NCBI RefSeq assembly: GCF_003258515.1
Contig: NZ_QGEH01000001.1
Coordinates: forward strand, 2,294,001 to 2,358,000
Reading direction: 5' to 3'
Length of the DNA stretch: 64,000 nt
From: Marinobacter bohaiensis
GTDB taxonomy: Bacteria > Pseudomonadota > Gammaproteobacteria > Pseudomonadales > Oleiphilaceae
Positions 34,682 to 45,026 of this stretch are shown here, piece after piece. Within the stretch, counting starts at the first letter, position 1. Every line of letters starts with the position of its first letter. The position numbers were made by a program, and so were the translations under genes. The notes beneath the pieces are model-generated. The model did no database searches and had not been told where the DNA came from. It saw only the letters and a program-made list of their open reading frames with translations.

Positions 34682-36829
34682 ATGAAAAAAACGCTCTTAC
34701 TACTGCAGTATGGGGGCATTGTGCCCCTGTTTACAGGGCTGGCGTTCTGCGTGCAGGCGCAGGATACCATGCCTTTCTCGACAATCCCCGACAGTGACAC
34801 CGAACTCAACATGTCCGAGGGATTCGACCCGAATTACGATTTCGTACTGGAAGAGCCGATTCCCGAAGTGCTCTCCACCACCAAACTGCGCCAGCCCAAA
34901 TCCCGTGTTCCGGGCACCACCACCGTTCTCCAGGGCGAACTGATCCGGGACCTGGGTATTCTCAACATCTGGGAAGTGTTCCGGCTGGTGCCGGGCATGA
35001 CCGTCGGCTTCGTCCAGAGCAACCGTCCGGTGGTCAGCTACCACGGCACCGTGGCCGACGAGCAGCGCCGACTTCAGGTGCAGATTGACGGCCGCACCGC
35101 CTACCAGCCCAACCTGGCCGACGTGGACTGGCACGCCATGCCGGTGCCGCTGGAGAATATCGAGCGGATCGAGGTGACCCGCGGGCCCAACGCCGCCGCC
35201 TACGGCATTAATGCCTTCCTGGCCACGATAAACATCATCACCAAATCCCCCGAAGATACCCACGGCGTCAATGCCCGGGTGCGCGCGGGGGACCACGGGT
35301 ACCGTCAGGCCTACGGCTCCATCGGCGGCAGCATGGATCAGTACGACTGGCGCTTCTCCGCCAACCGGCGCGAATCGGACGGGTTCGACCGTCGCTTCTT
35401 CAACCCGGATGACACGTCGGTGGAATCCGGTGAGACCAAGGAATTCGACGACAGTTTCCGCTACACCACGCTCAATTACGATTCCGTCTGGAACGTCGAC
35501 AGCCGGAACGCCTTCGATTTCCGGGCCGGCTACACCAAGGTGTACGACGAAGAGGACGCCGAACAGTACGGTGAGGAGTTCGGTATACAGGGCGTTCCCG
35601 CCGAGACCGGTGATGACTACTACCTGCAGACCAAATGGACCCACTCGCTGAACGACCGCCATTTCTTCCATATCCAGGCCAGCTACCAGGACTATGATCG
35701 GCGCCAGGACTGGACCAGCTGCCTGCCGGCGGGCTTCGAGGTGGGCGGCACGCCCCTGCCGCTCGAGCTGTGTGCGGACACCAACCAGGACATCCAGGAA
35801 GACCGCCTGGAGTTCGAGATCCAGGACACCTACGCCTTCAACGACAACCTGCGACTGGTGACCGGCGGCGGCTACCGCGAGGACCGCTTCGATTCGGACA
35901 CCTATTTCAACGGCGAAGGCAGCAACTACCAGACGCTCCTATTCTCGAACATCGAGTACACCCCCATTTCCTGGCTGACGTTCAACGTCGGTGGCAGTTG
36001 GGAGAAGACCACGGCGGTTGACGACGACTTCTTCTCGCCCCGATTCGCCGCCAACTTCCAACTGAGCGAAAACCAGACACTCCGCTTCGTGTTCTCCAAG
36101 GCGGTACGCACGCCGGACGCCTTCGAACAGGGCGCAGACTGGGGCTACCGCGCCAGCAACGTGGAACCGGCGGCGGTTTACGGTTTTCTGGAGGGCGAGC
36201 GGCTGATCGAATTCCAGGCGCCGGGCGACCTCAGCGAAGAGACCATCATCTCCCGGGAAATCAGCTACTTTGGCCAGTTCCGCCTGGGCGATGGTCTGCT
36301 GTCCACCGAAGTAAAGCTGTTCTACGACCACCTGCGCGACATCATCAGCGGCGTGATCGCGGTGGATGATCGCTGGGATTTGTGCAATTGTGTCGCACTC
36401 GACCAGAAAGGTGTGGAGCTGGAAACGTCGCTGGAATTCCAGCAGAGCCAGTTCCGCCTGACGTACGCCTATCTCGATCAGGATTCGGAGTACCGCGGGC
36501 CGCCGCCGGAGCTCGGGGTTAACCAGGAAGAACGCTACATCCGCCTGCAGGGCCGCCTGACCGCCCGGCACTCCGGCAGTTTCGCCTGGATCCAGCGTTT
36601 CCCCCGCTCGGTATCCGCTTCGACGGCCTATTACATCGCCAGCGACCTGGGTGAGTACCGTTACCAACGGATTGACCTCAGACTGGCCAAATCATTCTAT
36701 CTGCCTCGATCAACCTACGAGCTGGCTGCCATCATGCACTATTATCCAACGGACGACCCCATTATGTTCCCGGATAACCAGTACTCGGACCAAACCCAGT
36801 TTTTCCTGGAAGCCTCCGTTAAATTCTGA
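34682..36829 (+). CDS. TonB-dependent outer-membrane receptor
   Basis: A 715-residue outer-membrane receptor. A signal peptide (residues 1-26) is followed by the plug: VPGTTTVLQGELIRDLGILNI, VPGMTVGFVQSN, then IERIEVTRGPNAAAYGINAFLATINIITK. The remainder is an aromatic- and acid-rich beta barrel ending in a terminal phenylalanine (FFLEASVKF), as in outer-membrane barrels. No TonB-box or sigma-regulator N-terminal extension is clear. A substrate-binding protein and a hybrid kinase follow directly, so it may feed ligand to a sensing unit. Ligand unknown: siderophore, vitamin, glycan or nucleoside are all open. Confidence 0.85.
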   Translation: MKKTLLLLQYGGIVPLFTGLAFCVQAQDTMPFSTIPDSDTELNMSEGFDPNYDFVLEEPIPEVLSTTKLRQPKSRVPGTTTVLQGELIRDLGILNIWEVFRLVPGMTVGFVQSNRPVVSYHGTVADEQRRLQVQIDGRTAYQPNLADVDWHAMPVPLENIERIEVTRGPNAAAYGINAFLATINIITKSPEDTHGVNARVRAGDHGYRQAYGSIGGSMDQYDWRFSANRRESDGFDRRFFNPDDTSVESGETKEFDDSFRYTTLNYDSVWNVDSRNAFDFRAGYTKVYDEEDAEQYGEEFGIQGVPAETGDDYYLQTKWTHSLNDRHFFHIQASYQDYDRRQDWTSCLPAGFEVGGTPLPLELCADTNQDIQEDRLEFEIQDTYAFNDNLRLVTGGGYREDRFDSDTYFNGEGSNYQTLLFSNIEYTPISWLTFNVGGSWEKTTAVDDDFFSPRFAANFQLSENQTLRFVFSKAVRTPDAFEQGADWGYRASNVEPAAVYGFLEGERLIEFQAPGDLSEETIISREISYFGQFRLGDGLLSTEVKLFYDHLRDIISGVIAVDDRWDLCNCVALDQKGVELETSLEFQQSQFRLTYAYLDQDSEYRGPPPELGVNQEERYIRLQGRLTARHSGSFAWIQRFPRSVSASTAYYIASDLGEYRYQRIDLRLAKSFYLPRSTYELAAIMHYYPTDDPIMFPDNQYSDQTQFFLEASVKF

Positions 36830-36914
36830 TGGGCAAGCCGGTGGTGGATGCAGTGAGTTGGACAGGGACCGTCACAGGGACGGATACCGTCATGCAAGGC
36901 GGCTGACGAATCGG

Positions 36915-37910
36915 ATGATGCAACGCGGGAAGCCAAGAAGCGCAGTCGGTGCCCGGCTCCGGAGATGGCGGAGTCGGACATTGGCCACCCTGACCGGCCT
37001 GTTGTGCCTGGCACAGCTCCAGGCTGCGCCGTCCGTCAAACTGTCGGAGTCACCCGGTACGCCGCATATCGTGTTCCTGGCCGGTTCCGAAAACCTGTCG
37101 TTCAACCTGTTGTTCCGGCAACGTCTGGAAAAGGCCCTGCCCAACAACATCAAGCTGATGAACTACTCCGCCAGGGCCCAGTCCCAGGCGCCCCGCGCCC
37201 TGGTGATCACCCTGGGCCCATCGGCAGTCAATGACATCGTGCAGCAGGACAGGCCGGTACCCACCCTGGCCCTGATGGTCACCGAATCCCAGTTCGCCCA
37301 GTATCGCGCCCTGGAACGCCCCGACCTCAGCGCCGTGTATCTCAACCCGCCGCTCAAACGTCAGGCCCTGCTGGGCCAGCAGATCCTGCCCCAGGCGTCG
37401 CGCATCGCGGTGCTGGCCGAGCCCGGCCAGGAACAGCGTTACAGCACGCTCGCTGAGGAACTGGCGCCCTACGGGCTCGACCTGCGGACCTTTACCGTGG
37501 AAAGCCCGGAGAACCTGGTATCCACCCTGAGCCGCGCCCTCAATTACGGCGACTTCCTGCTGGGAACGCCCAATCCGGAAATCTATAACCGGCAAACCAT
37601 CAAGCACATACTGCTGACGACCTATCGCCACAACCGCATCCTCATCGGCCCGGAACGGGCGTTTGTGCAGGCGGGCGCCCTGGCGTCGACCTACACTCCA
37701 ACGGAAGCGGTCGTGAAACAGACGGTCGATATCATCCGGCAGTATGTCGCCTCCGGGCAGCTTCCGGCCCCGGATTTCCCAGACCAGTATTCCGTTCTGT
37801 TCAACGAGCAGGTCGCTCGTTCACTGAATATTCCGTTGCCCGAAGCCACCGAGGTACTGGACCGCCTCCGGGCACTCGAAGATACGAATACAGGAGTCGG
37901 AGATGAGTAA
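36915..37910 (+). CDS. Periplasmic ABC-type substrate-binding-like protein
   Basis: A 331-residue exported protein. The N-terminus is basic, then hydrophobic (TLATLTGLLCLAQLQA), with cleavage expected after QAA or nearby. The mature part (HIVFLAGSENLSFNLLFRQRLEKAL, LVITLGPSAVNDIV, PVPTLALMVTESQF) resembles the ABC_sub_bind family of small-ligand binding proteins. There is no permease or ATPase gene next to it; instead its stop overlaps the start of a hybrid histidine kinase by eight bases. It probably presents a ligand to that kinase. The start could be 36915 or 36918; the longer frame overlaps the receptor gene. Confidence 0.7.
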   Translation: MMQRGKPRSAVGARLRRWRSRTLATLTGLLCLAQLQAAPSVKLSESPGTPHIVFLAGSENLSFNLLFRQRLEKALPNNIKLMNYSARAQSQAPRALVITLGPSAVNDIVQQDRPVPTLALMVTESQFAQYRALERPDLSAVYLNPPLKRQALLGQQILPQASRIAVLAEPGQEQRYSTLAEELAPYGLDLRTFTVESPENLVSTLSRALNYGDFLLGTPNPEIYNRQTIKHILLTTYRHNRILIGPERAFVQAGALASTYTPTEAVVKQTVDIIRQYVASGQLPAPDFPDQYSVLFNEQVARSLNIPLPEATEVLDRLRALEDTNTGVGDE

Positions 37911-39903
37911 CCGGCAACGCCCGCTTAACCGTCAGTTGCTGTTGCTGGGGACCGTGCCGGCAATCCTGATGTTTTTCGTGCTGCTCATATTCTTTACTTC
38001 GGTCCGCCTCGAAGACGTACGCAAGGACCTGTTCCGCGCGACCCAGGTGGTGGCGGACAACCTGGCGCCGGCCGTCGAGTACGCCGTGGTGTCGGGTAAC
38101 CAGGCCGCGCTGAAGCAGATTCTCGAGCGCACTCTGCGGCGCAGCGAGGTGGCCTGGATCCGGGTGCGTGACGTCAACGATCAGGTGGTCGGTCTCGAGG
38201 CCCGCACCGACGTCAGCCCGGAGGACGACGACTTTTTCGTGTTCCATTCCGACATTCTTCAGCAACCCCTGGAAATCGACAGCGGCACCGATTTCGAATG
38301 GTTCGAGCCGGGGCTCTCCAGTCACTCCGGCGCCCTGCGCATCGGTTCGGTCAGCGTGGCGGTTTCCGGCTCCCGGCTAACCACCCAGCGACAGGAAATC
38401 ATCTTCACGTCCTTCGCCATTGCGGTGTCGGTGCTGATTGTCACGCTGCTGATCATCAATCAGATCGCCAACCGGATTTCGAGGCCGATCCAGAACCTCA
38501 GTGAAAGCGTCAAGGGACTGATCGACGGTCGCTATGACCCACCCGGGCGCTCCTCGCAAGTGGCCCGGGAGATCAACGACCTGGAACAGAACCTGACCGC
38601 CCTCGCCTACCACCTGGCGCAGCTGCGGGATTCACGCAACAAGACGCTGGAGTCGACGGAGCGTGCGCGGGAGCGGGCAGAAACCGCCTCGCGGACCAAA
38701 TCCGAGTTCCTGGCGATGATGAGCCACGAGCTGCGTACGCCGTTGAACGGGGTGTTGGGGATGCTTGAGCTGGTGGCAGAAGAACCCATGTCGGAGCGTC
38801 AGAAGGACTACATGCAGACCGCCCGGCGCGCCACCGAGGATCTGCTGACGGTGATCAGCGATATTCTCGATTATTCCCGGGTCGAGCGCGGCACACTGGT
38901 GCTGGAACATCGATCGTTCAACCTGCGGCAGGTCATCGAGAATTGCGTCGCCACTCATCGCCATGAGTGCGAATGCAAGGGGCTCGACATGGAACTGCAT
39001 TTCTCCAGCAACTGGCCGGACGGCGCCCGGGTACGCGGCGACGCCGGCCGCCTGCGCCAGGTGCTGGCCGGACTGCTGGAGAACGCCATCAAATTCACCG
39101 AGGAAGGCCATGTCGGCGTGCGCGCGGAATGGCTGGAGATGGAAGGTGGCTCCATTTACCTCAGCTGCGAGGTGCGTGATTCGGGAACCGGCATTCCGGC
39201 CGAGCACCTGAGCGGCATTTTCAACAGCTTTGAGCAGCTCGACAGCTCCTCATCGCGCAGCCACGGGGGTACCGGCATGGGCCTGGCGCTGGTGCAACGC
39301 CTGATCGAACTGATGGGCGGGCATATCCGCGTGGACAGCAATGTCGGCAGCGGATCGGCGTTCTACTTCGAACTCCCGTTCGAGCAGTCCGGAACGGACG
39401 CTTCAGAGCCGGGCGAACGCTTTATCGCGCCGCCAACGGCGCCGGCCCTCGATGAGCCGACTTCGGACCGGGAAGAACCGGCGAAGACGCTCAACGATGC
39501 CCCGCTCGCACTGGTGGTGGAAGACAACGAAGTCAACCAGCGGGTGGCCAGCGCGCTCCTGAGGCGTTTCGGGTTCGAGACCGTCAGTGCCGAGAACGGC
39601 GACGTCGCGGTCAAACTGGTGACAGAGAGCCGCAACACCTACGACATCATCCTGATGGATTGCCAGATGCCGGTCATGGACGGTTATGAAGCGGCGCGCT
39701 GCATCCGCGCCTGGGAAACCGCGCACCAGCGGGACAGCATCCCCATCATCGCCCTGACCGCCGACGCGCTCCCCGGCACCGACCGGCAATGCCGCGCAGC
39801 GGGCATGAACGACTATCTCGCCAAGCCCGTGCGCAAAGAAAAACTGCGTAACGTGATCAACCGCTGGATGCGCCTGCCGGATACCCAGTCAGGCGCATCC
39901 TGA
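37903..39903 (+). CDS. Hybrid sensor histidine kinase
   Basis: A 666-residue membrane kinase. Two transmembrane helices (about 12-33 and 166-188) flank a periplasmic sensor of about 130 residues. Then come HAMP-like NRISRPIQNLSESV, a coiled coil, the HisKA box FLAMMSHELRTPLN with phospho-acceptor His275, an HATPase domain (NAIKFTEEG, DSGTGIP, GGTGMGLALVQ) and a C-terminal receiver with Asp586 in ILMDCQMPVMDGYEA. No HPt domain or output regulator is encoded nearby, so the phosphate must pass to proteins elsewhere. Co-translated with the binding protein upstream. Architecture is like BarA/ArcB without the HPt. Confidence 0.9.
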   Translation: MSNRQRPLNRQLLLLGTVPAILMFFVLLIFFTSVRLEDVRKDLFRATQVVADNLAPAVEYAVVSGNQAALKQILERTLRRSEVAWIRVRDVNDQVVGLEARTDVSPEDDDFFVFHSDILQQPLEIDSGTDFEWFEPGLSSHSGALRIGSVSVAVSGSRLTTQRQEIIFTSFAIAVSVLIVTLLIINQIANRISRPIQNLSESVKGLIDGRYDPPGRSSQVAREINDLEQNLTALAYHLAQLRDSRNKTLESTERARERAETASRTKSEFLAMMSHELRTPLNGVLGMLELVAEEPMSERQKDYMQTARRATEDLLTVISDILDYSRVERGTLVLEHRSFNLRQVIENCVATHRHECECKGLDMELHFSSNWPDGARVRGDAGRLRQVLAGLLENAIKFTEEGHVGVRAEWLEMEGGSIYLSCEVRDSGTGIPAEHLSGIFNSFEQLDSSSSRSHGGTGMGLALVQRLIELMGGHIRVDSNVGSGSAFYFELPFEQSGTDASEPGERFIAPPTAPALDEPTSDREEPAKTLNDAPLALVVEDNEVNQRVASALLRRFGFETVSAENGDVAVKLVTESRNTYDIILMDCQMPVMDGYEAARCIRAWETAHQRDSIPIIALTADALPGTDRQCRAAGMNDYLAKPVRKEKLRNVINRWMRLPDTQSGAS

Positions 39904-39948
39904 AGACGACGCTCGGGAAGACGCCTTTGCGGCGCCCCCTGAGATCGT

Positions 39949-41319
39949 CTACTCCACGATCCGTGTCGGCTCGCGCATGGTGACGAACTCCTCGGCAGAG
40001 GTCGGGTGAATGCCGACCGTGCTGTCGAACATGGCCTTGGTCGCCCCGGCCTTGATGGCCACCGCCAGGCCCTGCAGGATCTCCCCGGCTTCCGGCCCGA
40101 CCATATGGGCGGCGACGACCCGGTCGCTGGCGTCGTCGACGATGAGCTTCATCAGCGTCCTTTCGTCCCGCCCGGTCAGCGTGTGCTTCATGGGCTTGAA
40201 GTCGGTGAGGTAGACTCGCAGCTTGCCGTACTTTTCCTTCGCCTGGGCCTCCGTCGGGCCGACGGTGCCGATATTGGGCTGGCAGAACACGGCGGTGGGA
40301 ATGGCGTCATAGTCCATATCGCCCTCACCGTCGCCGAATAACCGGCGCGAGAGCACCATGGCCTGGCCAATGGCCACCGGCGTCAACTGCGGCGTGCCGA
40401 TAACGTCGCCCAGCGCGGTAATGGAGGATGCGGCTGTCTGGAAATGATCGTCCACCGCCACATGGCCGGATGAGGTCAGCTCTACCCCGAGTTCCTCAAG
40501 CCCCAGCCCGTCCACGAGCGCGCTGCGACCGGTGGCCGCCATCACCAGCCCGGTGGTCAGGCTGGAGCCGTCGCTGAGCTGGAGGATGTAATGGGCGCCT
40601 TCCGGCCGCACCGATTCGATGTTCACGCCAAAGCGTAGGTCCACGCCTTTCTTGCGCATCTCGTCCGCGACGAACGCACGCACGTCGTCGTCAAAACCGC
40701 GCAGGAACAGCTCGCCCCGATACAGCAGCGTGGTTTTCACGCCCAATCCGGCCAGGATGCCGGCAAATTCAACAGCGATGTAGCCACCGCCCCAGATGAC
40801 CGCCTCGCTGGGCAACTGCGGCAGGTAGAACATATCGTTCGAGGTCAGCACGCATTCCTTGCCCGGGATATCCGGCACCGTCGGCCAGCTGCCGGTGGCC
40901 ACGGTGATGTGTTTGCTTGAGATCCGACGATCGCCGACGACCACGGTGTGCTCATCCGCCAGTCGCGCCGTGCCCTCGATGACGGTAACGCCGGCGTTGT
41001 CGAGCAGACGCTGATAGATGCCGTTCAGGCGATGAATCTCGGTGTTCTTGTTGGCCACCAGCGTGGGCCAGTCAAAGCTGACCTGGCCGTCCGGCACCGA
41101 CCAGCCGTAGCCGGCGGCGTCTTCCAGATCCTCGCCCACGTGGGATCCGTAGACGAAGAGCTTCTTGGGCACACAGCCCACATTGACGCAGGTGCCCCCC
41201 AGGTAACGGGATTCCACCACCGCTACACGAGCACCGCGCTGGGCAGACATCCGCGCCAGGCGTACACCGCCGGAACCGGCCCCAATCACCACCAGATCGA
41301 ATTCAAACTGTTCCGCCAC
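39949..41319 (-). CDS. gor: Glutathione-disulfide reductase
   Basis: A 456-residue FAD enzyme that reduces glutathione disulfide with NADPH in the cytoplasm. It has the FAD motif [18 protein letters not shown], the redox-active disulfide [14 protein letters not shown], the NAD(P) motif [13 protein letters not shown], and the C-terminal proton-relay histidine and glutamate in [13 protein letters not shown]. The start is GTG at 41319 with GGGAG five bases upstream. The downstream boundary is 46 bp from the end of the convergent kinase gene. The GNAT gene lies 17 bp upstream on the same strand, so they may be cotranscribed. Confidence 0.92.
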   Translation of the reverse strand: MAEQFEFDLVVIGAGSGGVRLARMSAQRGARVAVVESRYLGGTCVNVGCVPKKLFVYGSHVGEDLEDAAGYGWSVPDGQVSFDWPTLVANKNTEIHRLNGIYQRLLDNAGVTVIEGTARLADEHTVVVGDRRISSKHITVATGSWPTVPDIPGKECVLTSNDMFYLPQLPSEAVIWGGGYIAVEFAGILAGLGVKTTLLYRGELFLRGFDDDVRAFVADEMRKKGVDLRFGVNIESVRPEGAHYILQLSDGSSLTTGLVMAATGRSALVDGLGLEELGVELTSSGHVAVDDHFQTAASSITALGDVIGTPQLTPVAIGQAMVLSRRLFGDGEGDMDYDAIPTAVFCQPNIGTVGPTEAQAKEKYGKLRVYLTDFKPMKHTLTGRDERTLMKLIVDDASDRVVAAHMVGPEAGEILQGLAVAIKAGATKAMFDSTVGIHPTSAEEFVTMREPTRIVE

Positions 41320-41336
41320 ATCGACTCCCAGATCAA

Positions 41337-42002
41337 TTACTCAGTCGCCCCGGAGGCCACGCTCACATCCCGGTAAAGGACGTATTCACGCAGCTCCCCC
41401 AGGCGTATCTCGCCCAGATTACGGAATCCGAGCGACTCGTAGAATTGCAGATATCGACTATTGCCGGTATCAAGAACCAGCCCGTTGCCCCGGGGATTGT
41501 CCCGACACAACCGTTCCACCGCCTCCAGCAACAGCCGACCATAACCCCGGTTCTGATACTTGGGGTCCACCCCCATCAGCGGCAACTGGTGCACGCCCTC
41601 CTTCGGCAACCGGGCCCGAATTTGCTCATGATAATCAATGTAACGGCGCGTCGATGCAAGGCCTGCCGTCAGCGTCATGCGCAGTCGCCAGCTCAATCGG
41701 TCGGTCAGGTTCAGCCGCAGTTCCGGGTCGCCCAGGAAGGCGACGGCGACCAGGGTGTTATCGAGCATGATGCCGACGGCGTCCTGGTCCAGTTCCCGAT
41801 AGAGGTTGATGAGTTCCCGTACCGTCGCCCGCACCCGGCGGTCATAGCCCGGCTGGCGCTCGTTGAACAGGTGATGAAAGGTGGGTTCGTGGCGGTAGGC
41901 CTTGACGAGAATCGACTTGGCTTCATTGATGGCGCTGGGGTCCAGGCGGACGACTTCCGGCCGGACCCCGGATACCGGCCGATCGCTGGCATCGGGCATC
42001 AT
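41337..42002 (-). CDS. GNAT-family N-acetyltransferase
   Basis: A 221-residue acetyltransferase. The acetyl-CoA loop is in [23 protein letters not shown] (RGYGR fits Q/RxxGxG/A), with [17 protein letters not shown] after it, typical of GNAT motif B. GGAGGAG lies before the ATG at 42002. The acceptor is unknown. It sits between gor and gspM on the same strand, 67 bp after gspM, and may be carried on read-through from the secretion operon. Confidence 0.8.
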   Translation of the reverse strand: MMPDASDRPVSGVRPEVVRLDPSAINEAKSILVKAYRHEPTFHHLFNERQPGYDRRVRATVRELINLYRELDQDAVGIMLDNTLVAVAFLGDPELRLNLTDRLSWRLRMTLTAGLASTRRYIDYHEQIRARLPKEGVHQLPLMGVDPKYQNRGYGRLLLEAVERLCRDNPRGNGLVLDTGNSRYLQFYESLGFRNLGEIRLGELREYVLYRDVSVASGATE

Positions 42003-42069
42003 CCCGCTCCTCCGTTGGCTGCAGAGCAAGGCCCGGCGCACGACGGCCGGACCGTGAGCGCCTCGCGCG

Positions 42070-42594
42070 CTAGATCTCGAGGGACAGGCGAACGCTGACC
42101 AGACCGGGCTGGTTCTCCCGATCGATGGCCGCCTGGTCGATGACGATGCCGTATTCTCCGGTCAGCGTCTCCAGCCAGCGGGACACCTGGTTGAACGGCG
42201 CATCCTCGATCCAGACCCGCATCCCGTCCTCGCCGCTGGGCTCGAAACGCTGCAGCGACAAGCCCGACTCGTTGGCGCTGGTGGTCACGGTCGACATCAA
42301 CGATCGCACGTCCGTAATCTGCGAGGCGCCGCCCCGGGAGTCCCCGGCGGCTCCCAACTGGGCGATGTCGTCACGATGCTGCTGCATCCACGCCACCAGA
42401 TCCGCGGCCGACTGGCGTTCGGCCACCGCGTTTTCGTGGAAGTCGGCGATCGGCCTCCAGATCAGGAAGTAGACCAGGAACAGGGCAATCGCCACCGCCA
42501 TGATCTGCAGCGCCATCTGGTCACGGCGCGGCAGGTTGTCGTACTGCGTGACGAGCTTCTGGACCGACGGCTGCTTTTTTAATGTCTCGAACAT
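42070..42594 (-). CDS. gspM: Type II secretion system protein M
   Basis: A 174-residue inner-membrane platform protein. A short cytoplasmic part is followed by one transmembrane helix (MALQIMAVAIALFLVYFLIW) and a periplasmic domain with the ferredoxin-like fold of GspM. It pairs with GspL and regulates the ATPase platform. It starts one base after the gspL stop, and is the last gene of the gspE-to-M operon. Confidence 0.85.
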   Translation of the reverse strand: MFETLKKQPSVQKLVTQYDNLPRRDQMALQIMAVAIALFLVYFLIWRPIADFHENAVAERQSAADLVAWMQQHRDDIAQLGAAGDSRGGASQITDVRSLMSTVTTSANESGLSLQRFEPSGEDGMRVWIEDAPFNQVSRWLETLTGEYGIVIDQAAIDRENQPGLVSVRLSLEI

Positions 42595-42595
42595 G

Positions 42596-43900
42596 TCACG
42601 ACCCTCCGGAAACCGTCAGACGGGCCCGCGCGCCATCGCTGTCGTTGACCACCGACCCGATGCGCGCTTCGAAACCGCGGTCGCCGATGGCACTGCGCAA
42701 GGCGCTGAGGCGGTCGTAACTGTCCGCGCGTAATTCGACCACCAGCTCGCCGCGCTGACGGCTGTAGTTCACGGCGTTGAACTGGACATTGCCGCCGCCC
42801 AGGCGTTCGTATTCGGCCCCGGTCTGCCCCAGCAGCGACAGGAAATCAGCGCGGGGTCCTTCCTGGCTGGCTACCCTCAGGCGCCCTTCCAGCACGCGGC
42901 GTACGTTACCGGCATGGGTCCGGGTATCGCCGGGAAAGGCCTCGCGGTAGATCGACATGGCCTGCTGCTCCAGATCCCGCGCCTGGGTCAGGTGGTAGTA
43001 TCCCAGGCCGGCTTCCACGCCCAACTGCAGAACGAACCAGAGACCGGCCACAATCGCGACCGGGCGCCAGGCCCGCCAGGTGCTGGCGCCCTGATCCTGG
43101 GGCTCGAATTCGCCCTGGCACAGATTGATCGGATCGCACAGGTCGTTGTGGTCGGCATGAACCAGCAGTTCCAGAGGCGACATCTCCAACGCCTCTCTAT
43201 GGAGCCTCAGGCGCTCCTGCGCGCCCAATCCGTCGATCACCGAACGCTGCGCTTCCAGGTCCCCGGCGCGACCGTAAAGCGCCACGGGAATCTCGGCGGC
43301 CACCTCGTCTTCCTCCGGGTTGGCCAGGGTATAGGCGAAGACAGGCAGGTTCGCGGTATTCATGCGGAACCACTCGCCGCGGCTACCGGAAACGAACGTG
43401 GCGTCACCGTCCAGGCAGAGACACCAGCGGGTGTCCTGGATCGGCAACAGGGATGCCTCGGGATAGATCGCTTCCAGGTCGGCGCCGGCGATGTCGTCGA
43501 AAAGCGTGTACCAGAGCGCCATGCGCTTGTTATCGATCGCCGCGACCCGGAAGCCCTGTTCCGAGCGCTGGCCGAGGGCCAGGTGGACACTGTCGATGTC
43601 CTGGGCCAGTTGCTCTTCGACGGCGAACGGCAGGGCCTGGCGTACGTAGCGCGCCTGTTTGGCGGGAATCTCGGCGAAACAGAACAGACTCTCGTCACCC
43701 GGAATAAGACCGATCAGCCGCACGTGATCCAGGTCGTTCTGAGTCAGTGTCTGCTCGATTCGGGACCGATCCTCGTCCTGACCGGTCGCCTGGAACATGC
43801 CGCTGGCATCGATCAGGGCCCAGTCAAAGCGCTGGTGGTCGCTGTCCCCGTGCAACGCCGCGAAGGGGGCGACCGGTTGGACATAGAGTCGGTATGACAT
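42596..43900 (-). CDS. gspL: Type II secretion system protein L
   Basis: A 434-residue bitopic protein. The N-terminal cytoplasmic domain (about 1-270) has the actin-like fold of GspL that binds GspE (ARYVRQALPFAVEEQLAQDI is the recognisable block). One transmembrane helix follows (VAIVAGLWFVLQLGVEAGLGYY), then a periplasmic domain that pairs with GspM. It begins 103 bp after gspK, the only sizeable gap in the operon. Confidence 0.85.
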   Translation of the reverse strand: MSYRLYVQPVAPFAALHGDSDHQRFDWALIDASGMFQATGQDEDRSRIEQTLTQNDLDHVRLIGLIPGDESLFCFAEIPAKQARYVRQALPFAVEEQLAQDIDSVHLALGQRSEQGFRVAAIDNKRMALWYTLFDDIAGADLEAIYPEASLLPIQDTRWCLCLDGDATFVSGSRGEWFRMNTANLPVFAYTLANPEEDEVAAEIPVALYGRAGDLEAQRSVIDGLGAQERLRLHREALEMSPLELLVHADHNDLCDPINLCQGEFEPQDQGASTWRAWRPVAIVAGLWFVLQLGVEAGLGYYHLTQARDLEQQAMSIYREAFPGDTRTHAGNVRRVLEGRLRVASQEGPRADFLSLLGQTGAEYERLGGGNVQFNAVNYSRQRGELVVELRADSYDRLSALRSAIGDRGFEARIGSVVNDSDGARARLTVSGGS

Positions 43901-44003
43901 GTGTGCGTGTTCCTGTCCTGTCTGTTACTGCCTGCTGTTATTATTGCTCGCCGCTCGTCATTCGTCGCTGTGCGCTGCCGGTCCATTCAGCGTCCGGTCA
44001 GAC

Positions 44004-45026
44004 TCAGCCGTCCATCGACAGCTGGTAGGGTTCCTTGGTGATCAGGTTGGTCTGGCTTTCGTCCCGGCGAATTGTGTACATCGCCCCCTGCGGATCGCGA
44101 TAGAGCGTCGTTACCAGACGGTACAACCTGTCATTGACGGTGATCCGCGAGGCAATGTCAAAGAATTCCGAGCGAATCCCGAGGCCATTGCTGTTAAGCC
44201 CCAGGCCGGCGAATGCACCCAGGGCCAGGAAGTCCTGCACCGTTTCGAAAGGCTCATCCTCGCGCTGTTCGATCACCGTTTCGATCTGGGCGGCGGTCAG
44301 GTTCTCGTGCAGGGACTGCAACACCGGCGCCGGCGCCATATTAACATTGATCGTCGTGCCGGTGACCGGCAGCGCCGCCACGTACGGCATCAGCTTGCGG
44401 TAGGCTTCCTCGGTCATGCCGGTGATCAGCCTCAGCTCGGAGACACTGGTAAACGGCTGGTTGCCGGTCCGGTATGGCGGGTCCAGCCCCAGATACTCGC
44501 CGTCCTCCGCGCCGTAGGCGTTCACGGTCTGGTCGTTGTCATCGATCCAGTCAATCAGCGCTTCGACCCTGACGTTGCTGATGTCGAGGATCTGGAGCAG
44601 ACGGGTCAACCGGTCGCGGGTCAGGTCGTTGACGTTGCCGGACGCATCCACCAGGTTGTTGAGGTTAATCCGCCCGCTCAGGTCGTTGATCTGGACCTCC
44701 ACCACGCTGGTCTCGTCGTAGGGAATCACGGCGGAATACTGGGCCCAGACTTCGTCCGGGCTGTCGATCATGACGCCGTCTTCCTGGTCGTCCTCATAAT
44801 CCTTGTACAGCAGTTGCTCGGCAAAGGCCTCGGCGCCGATGGCAATGTTCTTGCCTTCGCTCTGGGCCAGGTAATGACTGGTCTTGTAGATGCGTAGGGA
44901 CTGGATCTGCATCATGCCCGCCACCAGGGTCACCACCAGCGCCATGGCCAGCAGCACCATGATCAGCGCCACGCCACGCTGTGGGTTTGCTGCGCGAGGC
45001 GCGCGCGCTGTGCGGGAAAGCTTCAT
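44004..45026 (-). CDS. gspK: Type II secretion minor pseudopilin K
   Basis: A 340-residue large pseudopilin. The prepilin cleavage site is in QRGVALIMVLLAMALV (cleavage after Gly, valine at +1, no glutamate at +5, as usual in GspK). The helical domain has paired SAM-like folds (DWIDDNDQTVNAYGAEDGEY, acidic metal-binding loops). It caps the pseudopilus tip with GspI and GspJ. The start overlaps the gspJ stop by four bases (ATGA). Confidence 0.9.
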   Translation of the reverse strand: MKLSRTARAPRAANPQRGVALIMVLLAMALVVTLVAGMMQIQSLRIYKTSHYLAQSEGKNIAIGAEAFAEQLLYKDYEDDQEDGVMIDSPDEVWAQYSAVIPYDETSVVEVQINDLSGRINLNNLVDASGNVNDLTRDRLTRLLQILDISNVRVEALIDWIDDNDQTVNAYGAEDGEYLGLDPPYRTGNQPFTSVSELRLITGMTEEAYRKLMPYVAALPVTGTTINVNMAPAPVLQSLHENLTAAQIETVIEQREDEPFETVQDFLALGAFAGLGLNSNGLGIRSEFFDIASRITVNDRLYRLVTTLYRDPQGAMYTIRRDESQTNLITKEPYQLSMDG

